Below are positions 8,844-17,067 of a DNA stretch of 64,000 bases, piece after piece. The translations under genes and the position numbers were made by a program. Numbering within the stretch: the first letter of the stretch is position 1; every line of letters starts with the position of its first letter. The DNA is from DATMER01 sp034667225 (GTDB lineage Bacteria; Acidobacteriota; Thermoanaerobaculia; Multivoradales; UBA5704): positions 1 through 64,000 of the forward strand of contig JAXDKG010000066.1 of the NCBI GenBank assembly GCA_034667225.1. The letters run 5' to 3'. Under the pieces are notes generated by a model. The model worked only from the letters and a program-made list of their open reading frames with translations. It was not told where the DNA came from and made no database searches.

Positions 8844-9733
8844 TCCTTTCCTCTCCCCGACGCTTGTGCCCGAGAAACCGCCAGGCGCAGGGCACGGCCG
8901 GTGAGCACGCGTGCCAGGTGTCGTTTGAAATCCGCCGAGGCGTGAATATCGCCGGTCGGCTCCATCTCGTCCCGCGAGGCTTTTTCCGATGCCGCGGCAA
9001 TTGCCTCATCGCCGGATAGGTCGGTGCCGGCGAGCATCCGGGCCGCCTCCCGCGCCTCGACCGGTCCGTCCCCGACGCTCAGATAGACCAGGCGGGCCTC
9101 CCGGCACAAGCCGGCTTCATCGAGAGTGACTCGTGCCGCGATCCCCACCTGGGCGTAGTCGCCATGTCGGCGAGCGACCTCCATGAATGCCCAGCCGGTG
9201 TTCGGGGGCGGAGGAGGCAGGGCCACCTCGACCAGCATCTCGTCGGGCTCGAGGACAGTCGTGAACAGTCCGGCGAAGAAATCGCGGGCCTCGACCCAGC
9301 GCTCGCCGCGGGCGCTTTGCAGCCGGAACCGTGCATCCAGGGCAACGGCGACCGCCGGCAGCTCCGCGGCGGGATCGGCATGCGCCAAGCTCCCTCCGAC
9401 CGTCCCCCGGTTGCGGATCTGGGGATGGGCGATGAAGGGAACGGCCTCGCGGAGCAGCGGCGCGAGCCTCGGCACGAGAGGATCCCGCTCCAATCTCCGC
9501 TGGCGGGTCATGGCGCCGATACGCAGCCCTCCGGCATCTTCCTTGAGATAGTCGAGATCCCGCAGACGGTTGAGGTCCACCAGCAAGGACGGCTGCGCCA
9601 GCCGGAAGTTCATCACCGGGATCAGGCTCTGCCCTCCGGCCAACAGCTTCGCCTCGCCTCCTCTGTGGGCAAGAAGGTCCAGCGCGGCGTCCAGCGAATC
9701 TGGCGCCAGGTATTCGAACGAGGCCGGCTTCAT
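8840..9733 (-). CDS. coxM: Molybdenum hydroxylase FAD-binding subunit (CoxM-like)
   Basis: A 297-residue FAD-binding subunit and first gene of the operon. LLAGGQSLIPVMNFRLAQP is the family FAD loop, and the second FAD motif appears as RNRGTVGGSLAHADPAAELP. The C-terminal domain (about 180-285) is the CO dehydrogenase flavoprotein C-terminal fold. It takes electrons from CoxS and hands them to a quinone or other acceptor. The upstream gap to the next gene is only about 60 bp, and no obvious promoter or operator is visible. Confidence 0.93.
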   Translation of the reverse strand: MKPASFEYLAPDSLDAALDLLAHRGGEAKLLAGGQSLIPVMNFRLAQPSLLVDLNRLRDLDYLKEDAGGLRIGAMTRQRRLERDPLVPRLAPLLREAVPFIAHPQIRNRGTVGGSLAHADPAAELPAVAVALDARFRLQSARGERWVEARDFFAGLFTTVLEPDEMLVEVALPPPPPNTGWAFMEVARRHGDYAQVGIAARVTLDEAGLCREARLVYLSVGDGPVEAREAARMLAGTDLSGDEAIAAASEKASRDEMEPTGDIHASADFKRHLARVLTGRALRLAVSRAQASGRGKE

Positions 9734-9795
9734 GAGTGCCTCCCTGGAAGTTCCGCCATTCTAAGCCGGAACCAGGGAGGCAGGTAGACCGGAGC

Positions 9796-10197
9796 TCAAT
9801 AGCGGGCTCTGAACTTCAGGAACTTATAGCACGCATGGCTGATCTCGGGAGGCGCCTCCCCCTGGTAGGGAGCCCGGACGATCGTTCCTGAGGTGGTGAG
9901 CACGAACGGATTCGAGTCAGGCTTGAAGTGGCGGATCATCAGCACGAAGCCCGCGGGGGTCGCCGCGGCACAGTTTCCATAGCCACGGCCGACGACGTCC
10001 CTCCGGCTGAACGGTCCCCACGTGACGGAAACGGACGTGTTCTGGTTCACGCCATTCGCCCGGGCGAAGTTGATCACGGCGAAGATCGTGCCCTCCTGGG
10101 GCGGAGGAGTGAAGCTGGCCGTGGCCCCCCAGGCCACCAGGGCCCCGAGGGAGAGAATCATCAGTGTCAGAATGGCAGAGAGAGGAGCTTTACGCAT
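9796..10197 (-). CDS. Hypothetical secreted protein
   Basis: A 133-residue protein of unknown function. It starts with a Sec signal peptide or membrane anchor (positively charged MRKAP, hydrophobic stretch to about residue 27). The mature part has two cysteines (in GNCAA and HACYK) that could form a disulfide. A good ribosome binding site (AAGGAGA about 7 nt upstream) supports the ATG. It lies between the hydroxylase operon and a cytosine deaminase gene on the same strand. I recognise no domain. Confidence 0.7.
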   Translation of the reverse strand: MRKAPLSAILTLMILSLGALVAWGATASFTPPPQEGTIFAVINFARANGVNQNTSVSVTWGPFSRRDVVGRGYGNCAAATPAGFVLMIRHFKPDSNPFVLTTSGTIVRAPYQGEAPPEISHACYKFLKFRARY

Positions 10198-10242
10198 CGG
10201 TTATTCTCCTTCAACCTCAAGTACCTGCAAGCAGGGTGCCGC

Positions 10243-10695
10243 TCACTCCTCACCGATGTCCTCGTTCCAGACCTCCGGGTGCGCCGCGATGTAATCCGCC
10301 AGCATGCGGACGCAATCCTGGGATTCCAGGTCGATCACCTCGACCCCGTTCTCGCGCAGCCAATCGATGCCGCCCGCGAAGTTGACCGACTCCCCCACGA
10401 CCACCGTGCCGATCTTGAACTGGCGCACCAGCCCGCTGCAGTACCAGCAGGGAGCCAGGGTGGTCACCATGATCGTATTGCGGTAGCTGGCCTGGCGCCC
10501 CGCCTTGCGGAAGGCATCCGTCTCGCCGTGGATCGACGGGTCGTTCTCCTGGACCCGCCGGTTGTGCCCGCGCCCGAGTAAGCCCCCCTGGCCGTCGAAC
10601 AGAGCGGCTCCGATGGGGATGCCCCCCTCCGCCAGCCCCTGCCGCGCCTCTGCGATGGCCACGTCGAGCATGCCCTGATAGTCGAGGTCAGCCAT
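10243..10695 (-). CDS. Cytosine deaminase (yeast Fcy1-like nucleobase deaminase)
   Basis: A 150-residue zinc nucleobase deaminase. IHGETDAF provides the zinc-binding His and the catalytic Glu, and LAPCWYCSG gives the PCxxC zinc ligands. The C-terminus ends in W-N-E-D-I-G-E, closely like the end of yeast cytosine deaminase Fcy1, which caps the active site; that makes cytosine (or isocytosine-type) deamination more likely than guanine or tRNA-adenosine deamination. The ATG at 10695 follows a strong GGGAGAAG ribosome site, and the in-frame upstream extension runs into the divergent gene, so it is excluded. It fits nitrogenous-base salvage and may relate to the hydroxylase operon downstream. Confidence 0.85.
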   Translation of the reverse strand: MADLDYQGMLDVAIAEARQGLAEGGIPIGAALFDGQGGLLGRGHNRRVQENDPSIHGETDAFRKAGRQASYRNTIMVTTLAPCWYCSGLVRQFKIGTVVVGESVNFAGGIDWLRENGVEVIDLESQDCVRMLADYIAAHPEVWNEDIGEE

Positions 10696-10749
10696 TTCTT
10701 CTCCCTGGTCGCAGGGCAGTATACTTGCTCTGGCACGTCGGTTGCTGCC

Positions 10750-12918
10750 ATGGCTGAACTTGTGAAAACTGAGATCGAGATCCAGGAATCCTTCCCCATT
10801 GTGGCCACCTCGTCGCGGCTCGACGAGGCGCACCGCATCCTCAAGCACGGCGAGAGCTTCGCCGTGTTCGACCGCGCCGGGGAGATCCGTCCCGGCAGCG
10901 AGCAGGGGCTCTACCACGAGGGGACCCGCTTCCTCAGCCGGCTCGAGCTGACCCTGGAGAACCAGCGCCCCATGATTCTCGGCTCGACCGTGCGCCAGGA
11001 CAACGCGCTGATCGTCGAGCTCACCAACCCGGACCTGGTCGCCGGAGGAGAGCACGTCCTCCCGCGGGACACCATTCATCTCTTCGCCACCTGCTTCCTC
11101 TGGGAAGAGGTCTGCTACCTGCGTTGGCGCATCCACAATTTCGGCCCCGACCCCGTCGAGCTGCGGCTGGAGCTGCGGTACGGCGCCGACTACGCGGACG
11201 TCTTCGAGGTGCGCGGCACACCCCGGCCCGAGCGGGGCACCCTGATCGACCCGTTCAAGGAGCACGCATCCGTCGCGCTCGGCTACCGCGGGCTGGACGG
11301 CGCCGTCCGCCGTACCCGGCTTTCCTTCTCGCCGGATCCTGAGGAGATGACCGGCGCGGCGGCCTCGTTCCTGGCCGACCTGCCCCCGCGGGGCGAAGCC
11401 ACCTGGACCGTGACCGTGGGCTTCCAGACCGGCAACCGCGAGCCCCTCGTCTACAGCTTCGAGGAGGCGCTGGAGCGCTCCGGCGCGCAGCTCGAGGCCC
11501 GCCGCCTGGGCTCGGCCTCGATCCGCTCCTCCAACGAGCGCTTCGACGACTGGGCGGAACGCTCGGTCTCCGACCTCCACATGCTGATCACGGAGACCGC
11601 CCGGGGACCATACCCCTACGCGGGCATCCCCTGGTTCAGCACGGCTTTCGGCCGCGACGGGCTGTGGACCGCCCTGGAGACGCTCTGGCTCGATCCGGCG
11701 CCGGCGCGGGGAGTGCTGTCGTACCTCGCCGCCACCCAGGCCCTGCGGGTAGACCCCGCGAACGACGCCGAGCCGGGCAAGATCCTCCACGAGACGCGCC
11801 TGGGCGAGATGGCGGCGCTCGGCGAGATCCCCTTCGGCCGCTACTACGGCAGCGTGGACGCCACGCCCCTATTCGTGGTCCTCGCCGGCGCCTATCTGCA
11901 GCGCACCGCGGACCGCGCCTTCATCGAGTCGCTCTGGCCGCACGTGGAGCGGGCCCTGGAGTGGATCGACGTCTACGGCGATCTCGACGGCGACGGCTTC
12001 GTGGAGTACGCGCGGCGCTCCCCCACCGGGCTGATCCACCAGGGATGGAAAGACTCCGGCGGCTCGATCTGCCACGCGGACGGCAGCCTGGCCGAGGGGC
12101 CGATCGCGCTCTGCGAGGTCCAGGGCTACGTCTATGCCGCCTACCGGGCAGCCGCGAAGCTGGCCGCCGCGCTCGGGCTCTCCGATCGGGCCGAGAAGCT
12201 GGAGCGGCAGGCGCGCGACTTCCAGCAGGAATTCGAGCAGGCCTTCTGGGTCGAAGAGATCGGCACCTACGCCCTGGCTTTGGACGGCGAGAAGAAGCCC
12301 TGCGCCGTGCGCAGCTCCAACGCCGGCCACTGCCTGTACACCGGCATCGCCTCGCCGGCCCACGCCCGGCAGGTGGCCGAGACCCTGATGGCCGACACGT
12401 CGTTCTCCCGCTGGGGCATCCGCACCCTGGATGCCCGCGAAGTGCGCTACAACCCGCTCTCCTATCACCGGGGCTCGATCTGGCCGCACGACAACGCCAT
12501 CATCGCCCAGGGGCTGTCGCGCTACGGCTTCAAGGGGATGGCGGTGCAGGTGATGTCCGCCCTCTACGACGCGGTGCTCCACTTCGACATGGAGCGGATG
12601 CCCGAGCTGTTCTGCGGCTTCCACCGCCGGCCGTACGAAGGGCCGACGCGCTATCCCGTGGCCTGCGCTCCCCAGGCGTGGGCCGCGGCTTCGGTCTTCC
12701 TTCTCCTCCAGGCCTGCCTGGGGCTGGAGATCGACGCGCCCGGAGGCCGCATTCTCCTGCAGAGGCCCGAGCTGCCGGACTTCTTCGGGACCCTCCGCAT
12801 CCGCAACCTGAGCGTGGGCGAAGCCTCGGTCGACCTGATCCTGGAGCGCCACACCCTCGACGTGAGCCTCCACCTCGAGCGCCGGGACGGCGACATCGAA
12901 GTCGTGATGATCAAGTAG
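10750..12918 (+). CDS. Amylo-alpha-1,6-glucosidase / glycogen-debranching-type protein
   Basis: The 722-residue protein has an N-terminal glycogen-debranching beta domain (about 30-240) and a C-terminal six-hairpin alpha-toroid glucosidase domain (about 250-680). Visible family motifs include EGTRFLSRLELTL near the start, GIPWFSTAFGRDGLWTALE at the beginning of the toroid, HQGWKDSGGSI and YHRGSIWPHDNAII near the catalytic centre. Members of this bacterial family are annotated as amylo-alpha-1,6-glucosidases and act on glycogen-like or trehalose/sucrose-related oligosaccharides; substrate is not certain. It is transcribed divergently from the cytosine deaminase, with only 54 bp between them. 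Confidence 0.87.
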   Translation: MAELVKTEIEIQESFPIVATSSRLDEAHRILKHGESFAVFDRAGEIRPGSEQGLYHEGTRFLSRLELTLENQRPMILGSTVRQDNALIVELTNPDLVAGGEHVLPRDTIHLFATCFLWEEVCYLRWRIHNFGPDPVELRLELRYGADYADVFEVRGTPRPERGTLIDPFKEHASVALGYRGLDGAVRRTRLSFSPDPEEMTGAAASFLADLPPRGEATWTVTVGFQTGNREPLVYSFEEALERSGAQLEARRLGSASIRSSNERFDDWAERSVSDLHMLITETARGPYPYAGIPWFSTAFGRDGLWTALETLWLDPAPARGVLSYLAATQALRVDPANDAEPGKILHETRLGEMAALGEIPFGRYYGSVDATPLFVVLAGAYLQRTADRAFIESLWPHVERALEWIDVYGDLDGDGFVEYARRSPTGLIHQGWKDSGGSICHADGSLAEGPIALCEVQGYVYAAYRAAAKLAAALGLSDRAEKLERQARDFQQEFEQAFWVEEIGTYALALDGEKKPCAVRSSNAGHCLYTGIASPAHARQVAETLMADTSFSRWGIRTLDAREVRYNPLSYHRGSIWPHDNAIIAQGLSRYGFKGMAVQVMSALYDAVLHFDMERMPELFCGFHRRPYEGPTRYPVACAPQAWAAASVFLLLQACLGLEIDAPGGRILLQRPELPDFFGTLRIRNLSVGEASVDLILERHTLDVSLHLERRDGDIEVVMIK

Positions 12919-12967
12919 TTCCTCACGCCGGGCTGTAACATCCGGTGACCTCCTGCGTAGTGTCCTC

Positions 12968-14797
12968 ATGACTACTGACGAATCGACTCCCCGGAAGCCG
13001 CTCCGGCTCTGGCCCGGCGTGCTCGCCGCGGTGCTGCTTCTGCTGGTCAGGTTTGTCCTCCCTGCCGTTGCACCCGAAACCATGATGTATGCGGTGATCG
13101 GGGGACTCGCCTGCGGGCTGGCTGTCGTCGTGTGGTGGGCATTCTTCAGCCGGGCGCCTCGGTCCGAGCGCCTGGGCACCATCCTCCTGATGATCGTCGC
13201 GATGGTCGTGACCTCGCGCATCCTCCACGAGTCGATTGCGGGGGGGATGATGGGGATGATGTTCCCCGTGTACGCCATCCCGCTTCTGAGCGTCGCTCTC
13301 GTCGCCTCGGTGGTGGCCAGCCGCCGCCTCTCCGACGGACCTCGGCGCGCGGCGATGGCCGCGGCCATCCTGCTCGCGTGCGGGGCATGGGCACTCGTAC
13401 GGACCGGTGGCATTACCGGGGACGCCGATTCGGATCTCCATTGGCGATGGACGAAAACTCCCGAGGAGCGGCTCCTGGCCGAGGCCGGCGACCAGCCGGC
13501 GGCGGTTCCTGCAGTGAAGAAGCCCCCTGAGGAGCCGCTCGTGGCCCAAGCTGCCGACGAGCCGGAGGCTCCTGCAGTGGAGGTTCCCGAGGAACCGCTC
13601 GCAGCCCAAGCCCCGGTACTTCCGGCGACTCCAGCAGACGTGAAGACGGGAGCGGACTGGCCCGGCTTTCGCGGACCCGAGCGCGACGGCATCGTCCGCG
13701 GCGTGCGGATCGCGACCGACTGGTCTGCGTCGCCGCCGGTCGAGCTGTGGCGCCGGCCGATCGGACCGGGCTGGTCGTCCTTCGCGGTCCACGGCAACCT
13801 TCTTTACACCCAGGAGCAGCGCGGTGAGGACGAAGTCGTCACCTGCTACAACGTGACCACCGGCGAGCCGGTATGGCGACACCGCGACGCGGCCCGGTTC
13901 TATGAGTCGAATGGCGGCGCCGGTCCGCGCGCGACGCCGACCCTCAACAACGGTCGCGTATACACATTTGGTGCGACTGGCATCCTGAATGCTCTGGACG
14001 CCGATGACGGCGCCGTCGTGTGGTCGCGCAACCCGGCGTCCGACACCGGCACGGAAGTCCCGGGCTGGGGATTCGCGAGCTCGCCGTTGGTGGTCGACGA
14101 CCTCGTCATCGTCGCCACCGGCGGCAAGCTCGCCGCCTACGACCTCGCCACCGGCGAGCCGCGCTGGTACGGCCCGGCCGCCGGCGGTGGCTACAGCTCG
14201 CCACATCTGGTGACGATCGATGGAGTCGCGCAAGTCCTGCTGCTGAGCACAGCCGGTGCGACCAGCGTCGCGCTGGCCGATGGCAAGCAGCTATGGCAGC
14301 ACCCGTGGCAGGCAGGCACCCGCATCGTGCAGCCCGCCATGACCGCGAACGGCGACGTCCTGATCGGTGCCAACGAAGGAATCGGCCGTATCGCGCTCGC
14401 GCACGGACCCGCCAAATGGACCGTCGAAGAGCGCTGGACCTCGATCGGGCTGAAGCCTTACTTCAACGACTTCGTCGTTCACAATGGCCATGCCTTCGGC
14501 TTCGACGGCGTCATGCTCGCGTGCATCGACCTCGAAACCGGCAAGCGCACCTGGAAGGGCGGACGCTACGGCCACGGCCAGCTCGTCCTCTTGCCCGACC
14601 AGGATTTGCTGCTGGTGCTGTCCGAACAGGGTGAGCTGGCGCTGGTCAAGGCGGCCTCCGACCAGTTCACAGAGCTTGCGCGAGTCCCGGCGATCGAGGG
14701 CAAGACCTGGAACCACCCGGTGCTGGCCGGCGACGTCCTGCTGGTCCGCAACGACCAGGAGATGGTCGCGTTCCGGCTGGCCCTCGCGGGCCGCTGA
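12968..14797 (+). CDS. Membrane-anchored PQQ-like beta-propeller protein, copy 1
   Basis: The 609-residue protein has about five N-terminal membrane segments (within residues 14-150), then a low-complexity linker repeating an E-E-x-L-x-A-Q/E-A unit, then a PQQ/BamB-like beta-propeller from about residue 220 to the end. Propeller repeats show as WPGFRGPERDGIV, YNVTTGEPVWRH, LNALDADDGAVVWSRNP and ACIDLETGKRTWKGG. The propeller should face outside the cytoplasm. No catalytic motif of a quinoprotein dehydrogenase was seen, so a scaffold or sensor role is as likely as an enzyme. The next gene, 10 bp downstream, is a close paralogue. Confidence 0.8.
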   Translation: MTTDESTPRKPLRLWPGVLAAVLLLLVRFVLPAVAPETMMYAVIGGLACGLAVVVWWAFFSRAPRSERLGTILLMIVAMVVTSRILHESIAGGMMGMMFPVYAIPLLSVALVASVVASRRLSDGPRRAAMAAAILLACGAWALVRTGGITGDADSDLHWRWTKTPEERLLAEAGDQPAAVPAVKKPPEEPLVAQAADEPEAPAVEVPEEPLAAQAPVLPATPADVKTGADWPGFRGPERDGIVRGVRIATDWSASPPVELWRRPIGPGWSSFAVHGNLLYTQEQRGEDEVVTCYNVTTGEPVWRHRDAARFYESNGGAGPRATPTLNNGRVYTFGATGILNALDADDGAVVWSRNPASDTGTEVPGWGFASSPLVVDDLVIVATGGKLAAYDLATGEPRWYGPAAGGGYSSPHLVTIDGVAQVLLLSTAGATSVALADGKQLWQHPWQAGTRIVQPAMTANGDVLIGANEGIGRIALAHGPAKWTVEERWTSIGLKPYFNDFVVHNGHAFGFDGVMLACIDLETGKRTWKGGRYGHGQLVLLPDQDLLLVLSEQGELALVKAASDQFTELARVPAIEGKTWNHPVLAGDVLLVRNDQEMVAFRLALAGR

Positions 14798-14806
14798 GGT
14801 CCTGTC

Positions 14807-16651
14807 ATGACAATTGCGCAGACCGACGGACCGACTCTTCGAAAGCCGCTCCGGCTGTGGCCCGGCGTGGTCCTCGCCGTGCTGATGTTGCTGGCGCGGT
14901 TTGGCCTGAAGATGGTCGTGCCCGGATTCAAGGGCTTTGAACAGGGGATGATGGCCTCGCTCGCCTGCGTGCTGGCTCTCCTCGTGTGGTGGGTGTTCCT
15001 CAGCCGTGCCCCCTGGTCCGAGCGCTTGGGCGCCATCGTCCTGATGGTGGCCGGGCTGGCCGCGGCCTGGTTCCTCAAACACGAGTCGATGGGGCCGCTC
15101 TGGCTCGTCGCCTACGCCGTCCCCGTTCTGTTCGTCGCCTTCGTCGCCTGGGCGGTGGCCAGCCGCAACCTCGCCGACAGGCCTCGGCGCGCGGCGCTGG
15201 CCGCGACCATCCTGATCGCGTGCGGAGTGTGGACGCTCGCCCGGACCGATGGCATCACCGGCGACCACGATGCCAGGTTCGCGTGGCGTTGGACGGAATC
15301 TCCCGAGGAGCGGCTCCTGGCCCTCGACGAGCCGGCGACCCTCCCGGCGGCTACTGCAGCCGCGAAGGCTCCCGAGAAGCAGCTCGTAGCCCAAGCCAAC
15401 GACGAGCCGGCTCAGCCAGTAGCGGAAACTCCCGAGGACCCGCTCGTTGCCCAGGCCGACGCCGAGCCAGCGGCAGCTCCAGCGGCAGGAGCGAAGATGG
15501 GAGCCGACTGGCCCACCTTTCGTGGACCCGGACGCAACGGCATCGTTCGCGGCGTGCGAATCGAGACCGACTGGTCCGCATCGCCGCCGGTCGAGCTCTG
15601 GCGCCGGCCGATCGGACCGGGCTGGTCGTCCTTCGCGGTCCGCGGCGACCACTTCTATACCCAGGAACAGCGCGGTGACGACGAGATCGTCTCCTGCTAC
15701 AACCTGACCACCGGCGCGCCGGTATGGCAACATCGCGACGCGGCCCGGTTCTTCGAATCGAATGGCGGCGCCGGTCCGCGCTCGACGCCGACTCTCGACA
15801 ACGGCCGCGTGTACACATTGGGTGCGACCGGAATCCTGAACGCGCTCGACGCCGGTGACGGCGCCGTCCTGTGGTCGCGCAACGTGTCGACCGACACCGG
15901 CACGAAAGTCCCGGTCTGGGGCTTCTCGAGCTCGCCTCTGATCGTCGACGACCTCATCATCATCGCCGCCTCCGGCGCGCTCGCCGCCTACGACCTCGCC
16001 ACCGGCGATCTGCGCTGGTCTGGCAAGGACGGCGGCGAGAGCTACAGCTCGCCACAGCTATTGACGATCGACGGAGTCGAGCAGGTTTTGCTGATGAGCG
16101 GAGCCGGCGCGACCAGCGTCACCCCGGCCGACGGCAAGCTGCTGTGGGAACATCCATGGCCGGGCTTCCCCATCGTGCAGCCGGCCCTGATGGCGGACGG
16201 CAACCTCCTGATCACGGCCAGCGGAACAAGCGGCACGCGCCGTATCGCGGTTGCGCACGAACCCGGAGGATGGACCGTCAAAGAGCGCTGGACCTCCATC
16301 GGGCTGAAGCCCTACTTCAACGACTTCGTCGTTCACAATGGCCATGCCTTCGGCTTCGACGGCCGCATCCTCGCGTGCATCGGCCTCGAAGACGGCAAGC
16401 GCAAGTGGAAGGGCGGACACTACGGCTCCGGCCAGCTCGTCCTGTTGCCCGACCAGGACTTGCTGCTCGTGCTGTCGGACGAAGGTGAGCTGGCGCTGGT
16501 CAAGGCGACCACCGACCAATTCACCGAGCTCGCGCGGTTCCCGGCGGTCGAAGGCAAGACCTGGAATCACCCGGTGCTGGCCGGCGACGTTCTGCTGGTT
16601 CGCAACGGCGAAGAGATGGTCGCGTTCCGGCTGGCCCTCGCGGGCCGCTGA
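14807..16651 (+). CDS. Membrane-anchored PQQ-like beta-propeller protein, copy 2
   Basis: A 614-residue tandem paralogue of the preceding gene with the same plan: membrane segments in the first 150 residues, a charged/alanine-rich linker with repeated P-E-x-x-L-V-A-Q-A units, and a BamB/PQQ-like propeller. Blocks such as ELWRRPIGPGWSSFAV and GLKPYFNDFVVHNGHAFGFD are identical in both copies, while the membrane part and linker differ more. Close identity in the propeller and divergence in the linker suggest a duplication followed by relaxed change or gene conversion. Same operon as copy 1 (10 bp gap). Confidence 0.8.
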   Translation: MTIAQTDGPTLRKPLRLWPGVVLAVLMLLARFGLKMVVPGFKGFEQGMMASLACVLALLVWWVFLSRAPWSERLGAIVLMVAGLAAAWFLKHESMGPLWLVAYAVPVLFVAFVAWAVASRNLADRPRRAALAATILIACGVWTLARTDGITGDHDARFAWRWTESPEERLLALDEPATLPAATAAAKAPEKQLVAQANDEPAQPVAETPEDPLVAQADAEPAAAPAAGAKMGADWPTFRGPGRNGIVRGVRIETDWSASPPVELWRRPIGPGWSSFAVRGDHFYTQEQRGDDEIVSCYNLTTGAPVWQHRDAARFFESNGGAGPRSTPTLDNGRVYTLGATGILNALDAGDGAVLWSRNVSTDTGTKVPVWGFSSSPLIVDDLIIIAASGALAAYDLATGDLRWSGKDGGESYSSPQLLTIDGVEQVLLMSGAGATSVTPADGKLLWEHPWPGFPIVQPALMADGNLLITASGTSGTRRIAVAHEPGGWTVKERWTSIGLKPYFNDFVVHNGHAFGFDGRILACIGLEDGKRKWKGGHYGSGQLVLLPDQDLLLVLSDEGELALVKATTDQFTELARFPAVEGKTWNHPVLAGDVLLVRNGEEMVAFRLALAGR

Positions 16652-16668
16652 CGAGATACCATCTCCCC

Positions 16669-17067
16669 ATGCCTACCCGCTACCTAGACGACGAGACCCC
16701 GGTCGTCCAGTTCGATCCCCTGCTGGAAGTCTCGCCCTTCGTGCTCTTCCGCCGCATCAAGGAAGGAGAGGCCCCCTTGATCGTCGATGTCCGGCCCCAG
16801 GGGGATCAATCCGGGCGGCTCACTCTTCAGGGTGCCATCCCCTACCCCGGCCCCGACTGGTCGCCGCCCCAGGATCGCGACGTGGTGCTCTTCGACGAGG
16901 ACGGCTCCATCGCCATCGAAGGAGCCCGCCACATGCAGTCCGCGGGCTATCCCCGCGTCAAGGCGCTCTTCGGGGGCTTGGAGCTCTACGAGTTCTCCCT
17001 CGATCCTGAAGTGATCGGGCAGGAGACATATCTGCTGCGTCAGGGCACCGGCGTCAACACCGAGTAG
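16669..17067 (+). CDS. Rhodanese-like domain protein lacking the catalytic cysteine
   Basis: A 132-residue rhodanese-like protein. LIVDVRPQGD matches the conserved 'DvR' entrance of the fold and the C-terminal half fits the alpha/beta layout. The active-site strand, normally VVYCxxGxR, reads VVLFDEDGS, so the persulfide-forming Cys is missing and sulfurtransferase activity is not expected. It may be a binding or regulatory module. It follows the PQQ genes by 17 bp, so it is probably co-transcribed, and its 3' end overlaps the convergent glycosyltransferase gene by 28 bp. Confidence 0.7.
   Translation: MPTRYLDDETPVVQFDPLLEVSPFVLFRRIKEGEAPLIVDVRPQGDQSGRLTLQGAIPYPGPDWSPPQDRDVVLFDEDGSIAIEGARHMQSAGYPRVKALFGGLELYEFSLDPEVIGQETYLLRQGTGVNTE

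Noticed and set aside
1183..9733. Aerobic CO dehydrogenase (form I) operon
   Set aside because: The CoxL active loop is PYRGAGR rather than AYRCSFR, and the operon is interrupted by amide- and carbamoyl-metabolism genes.
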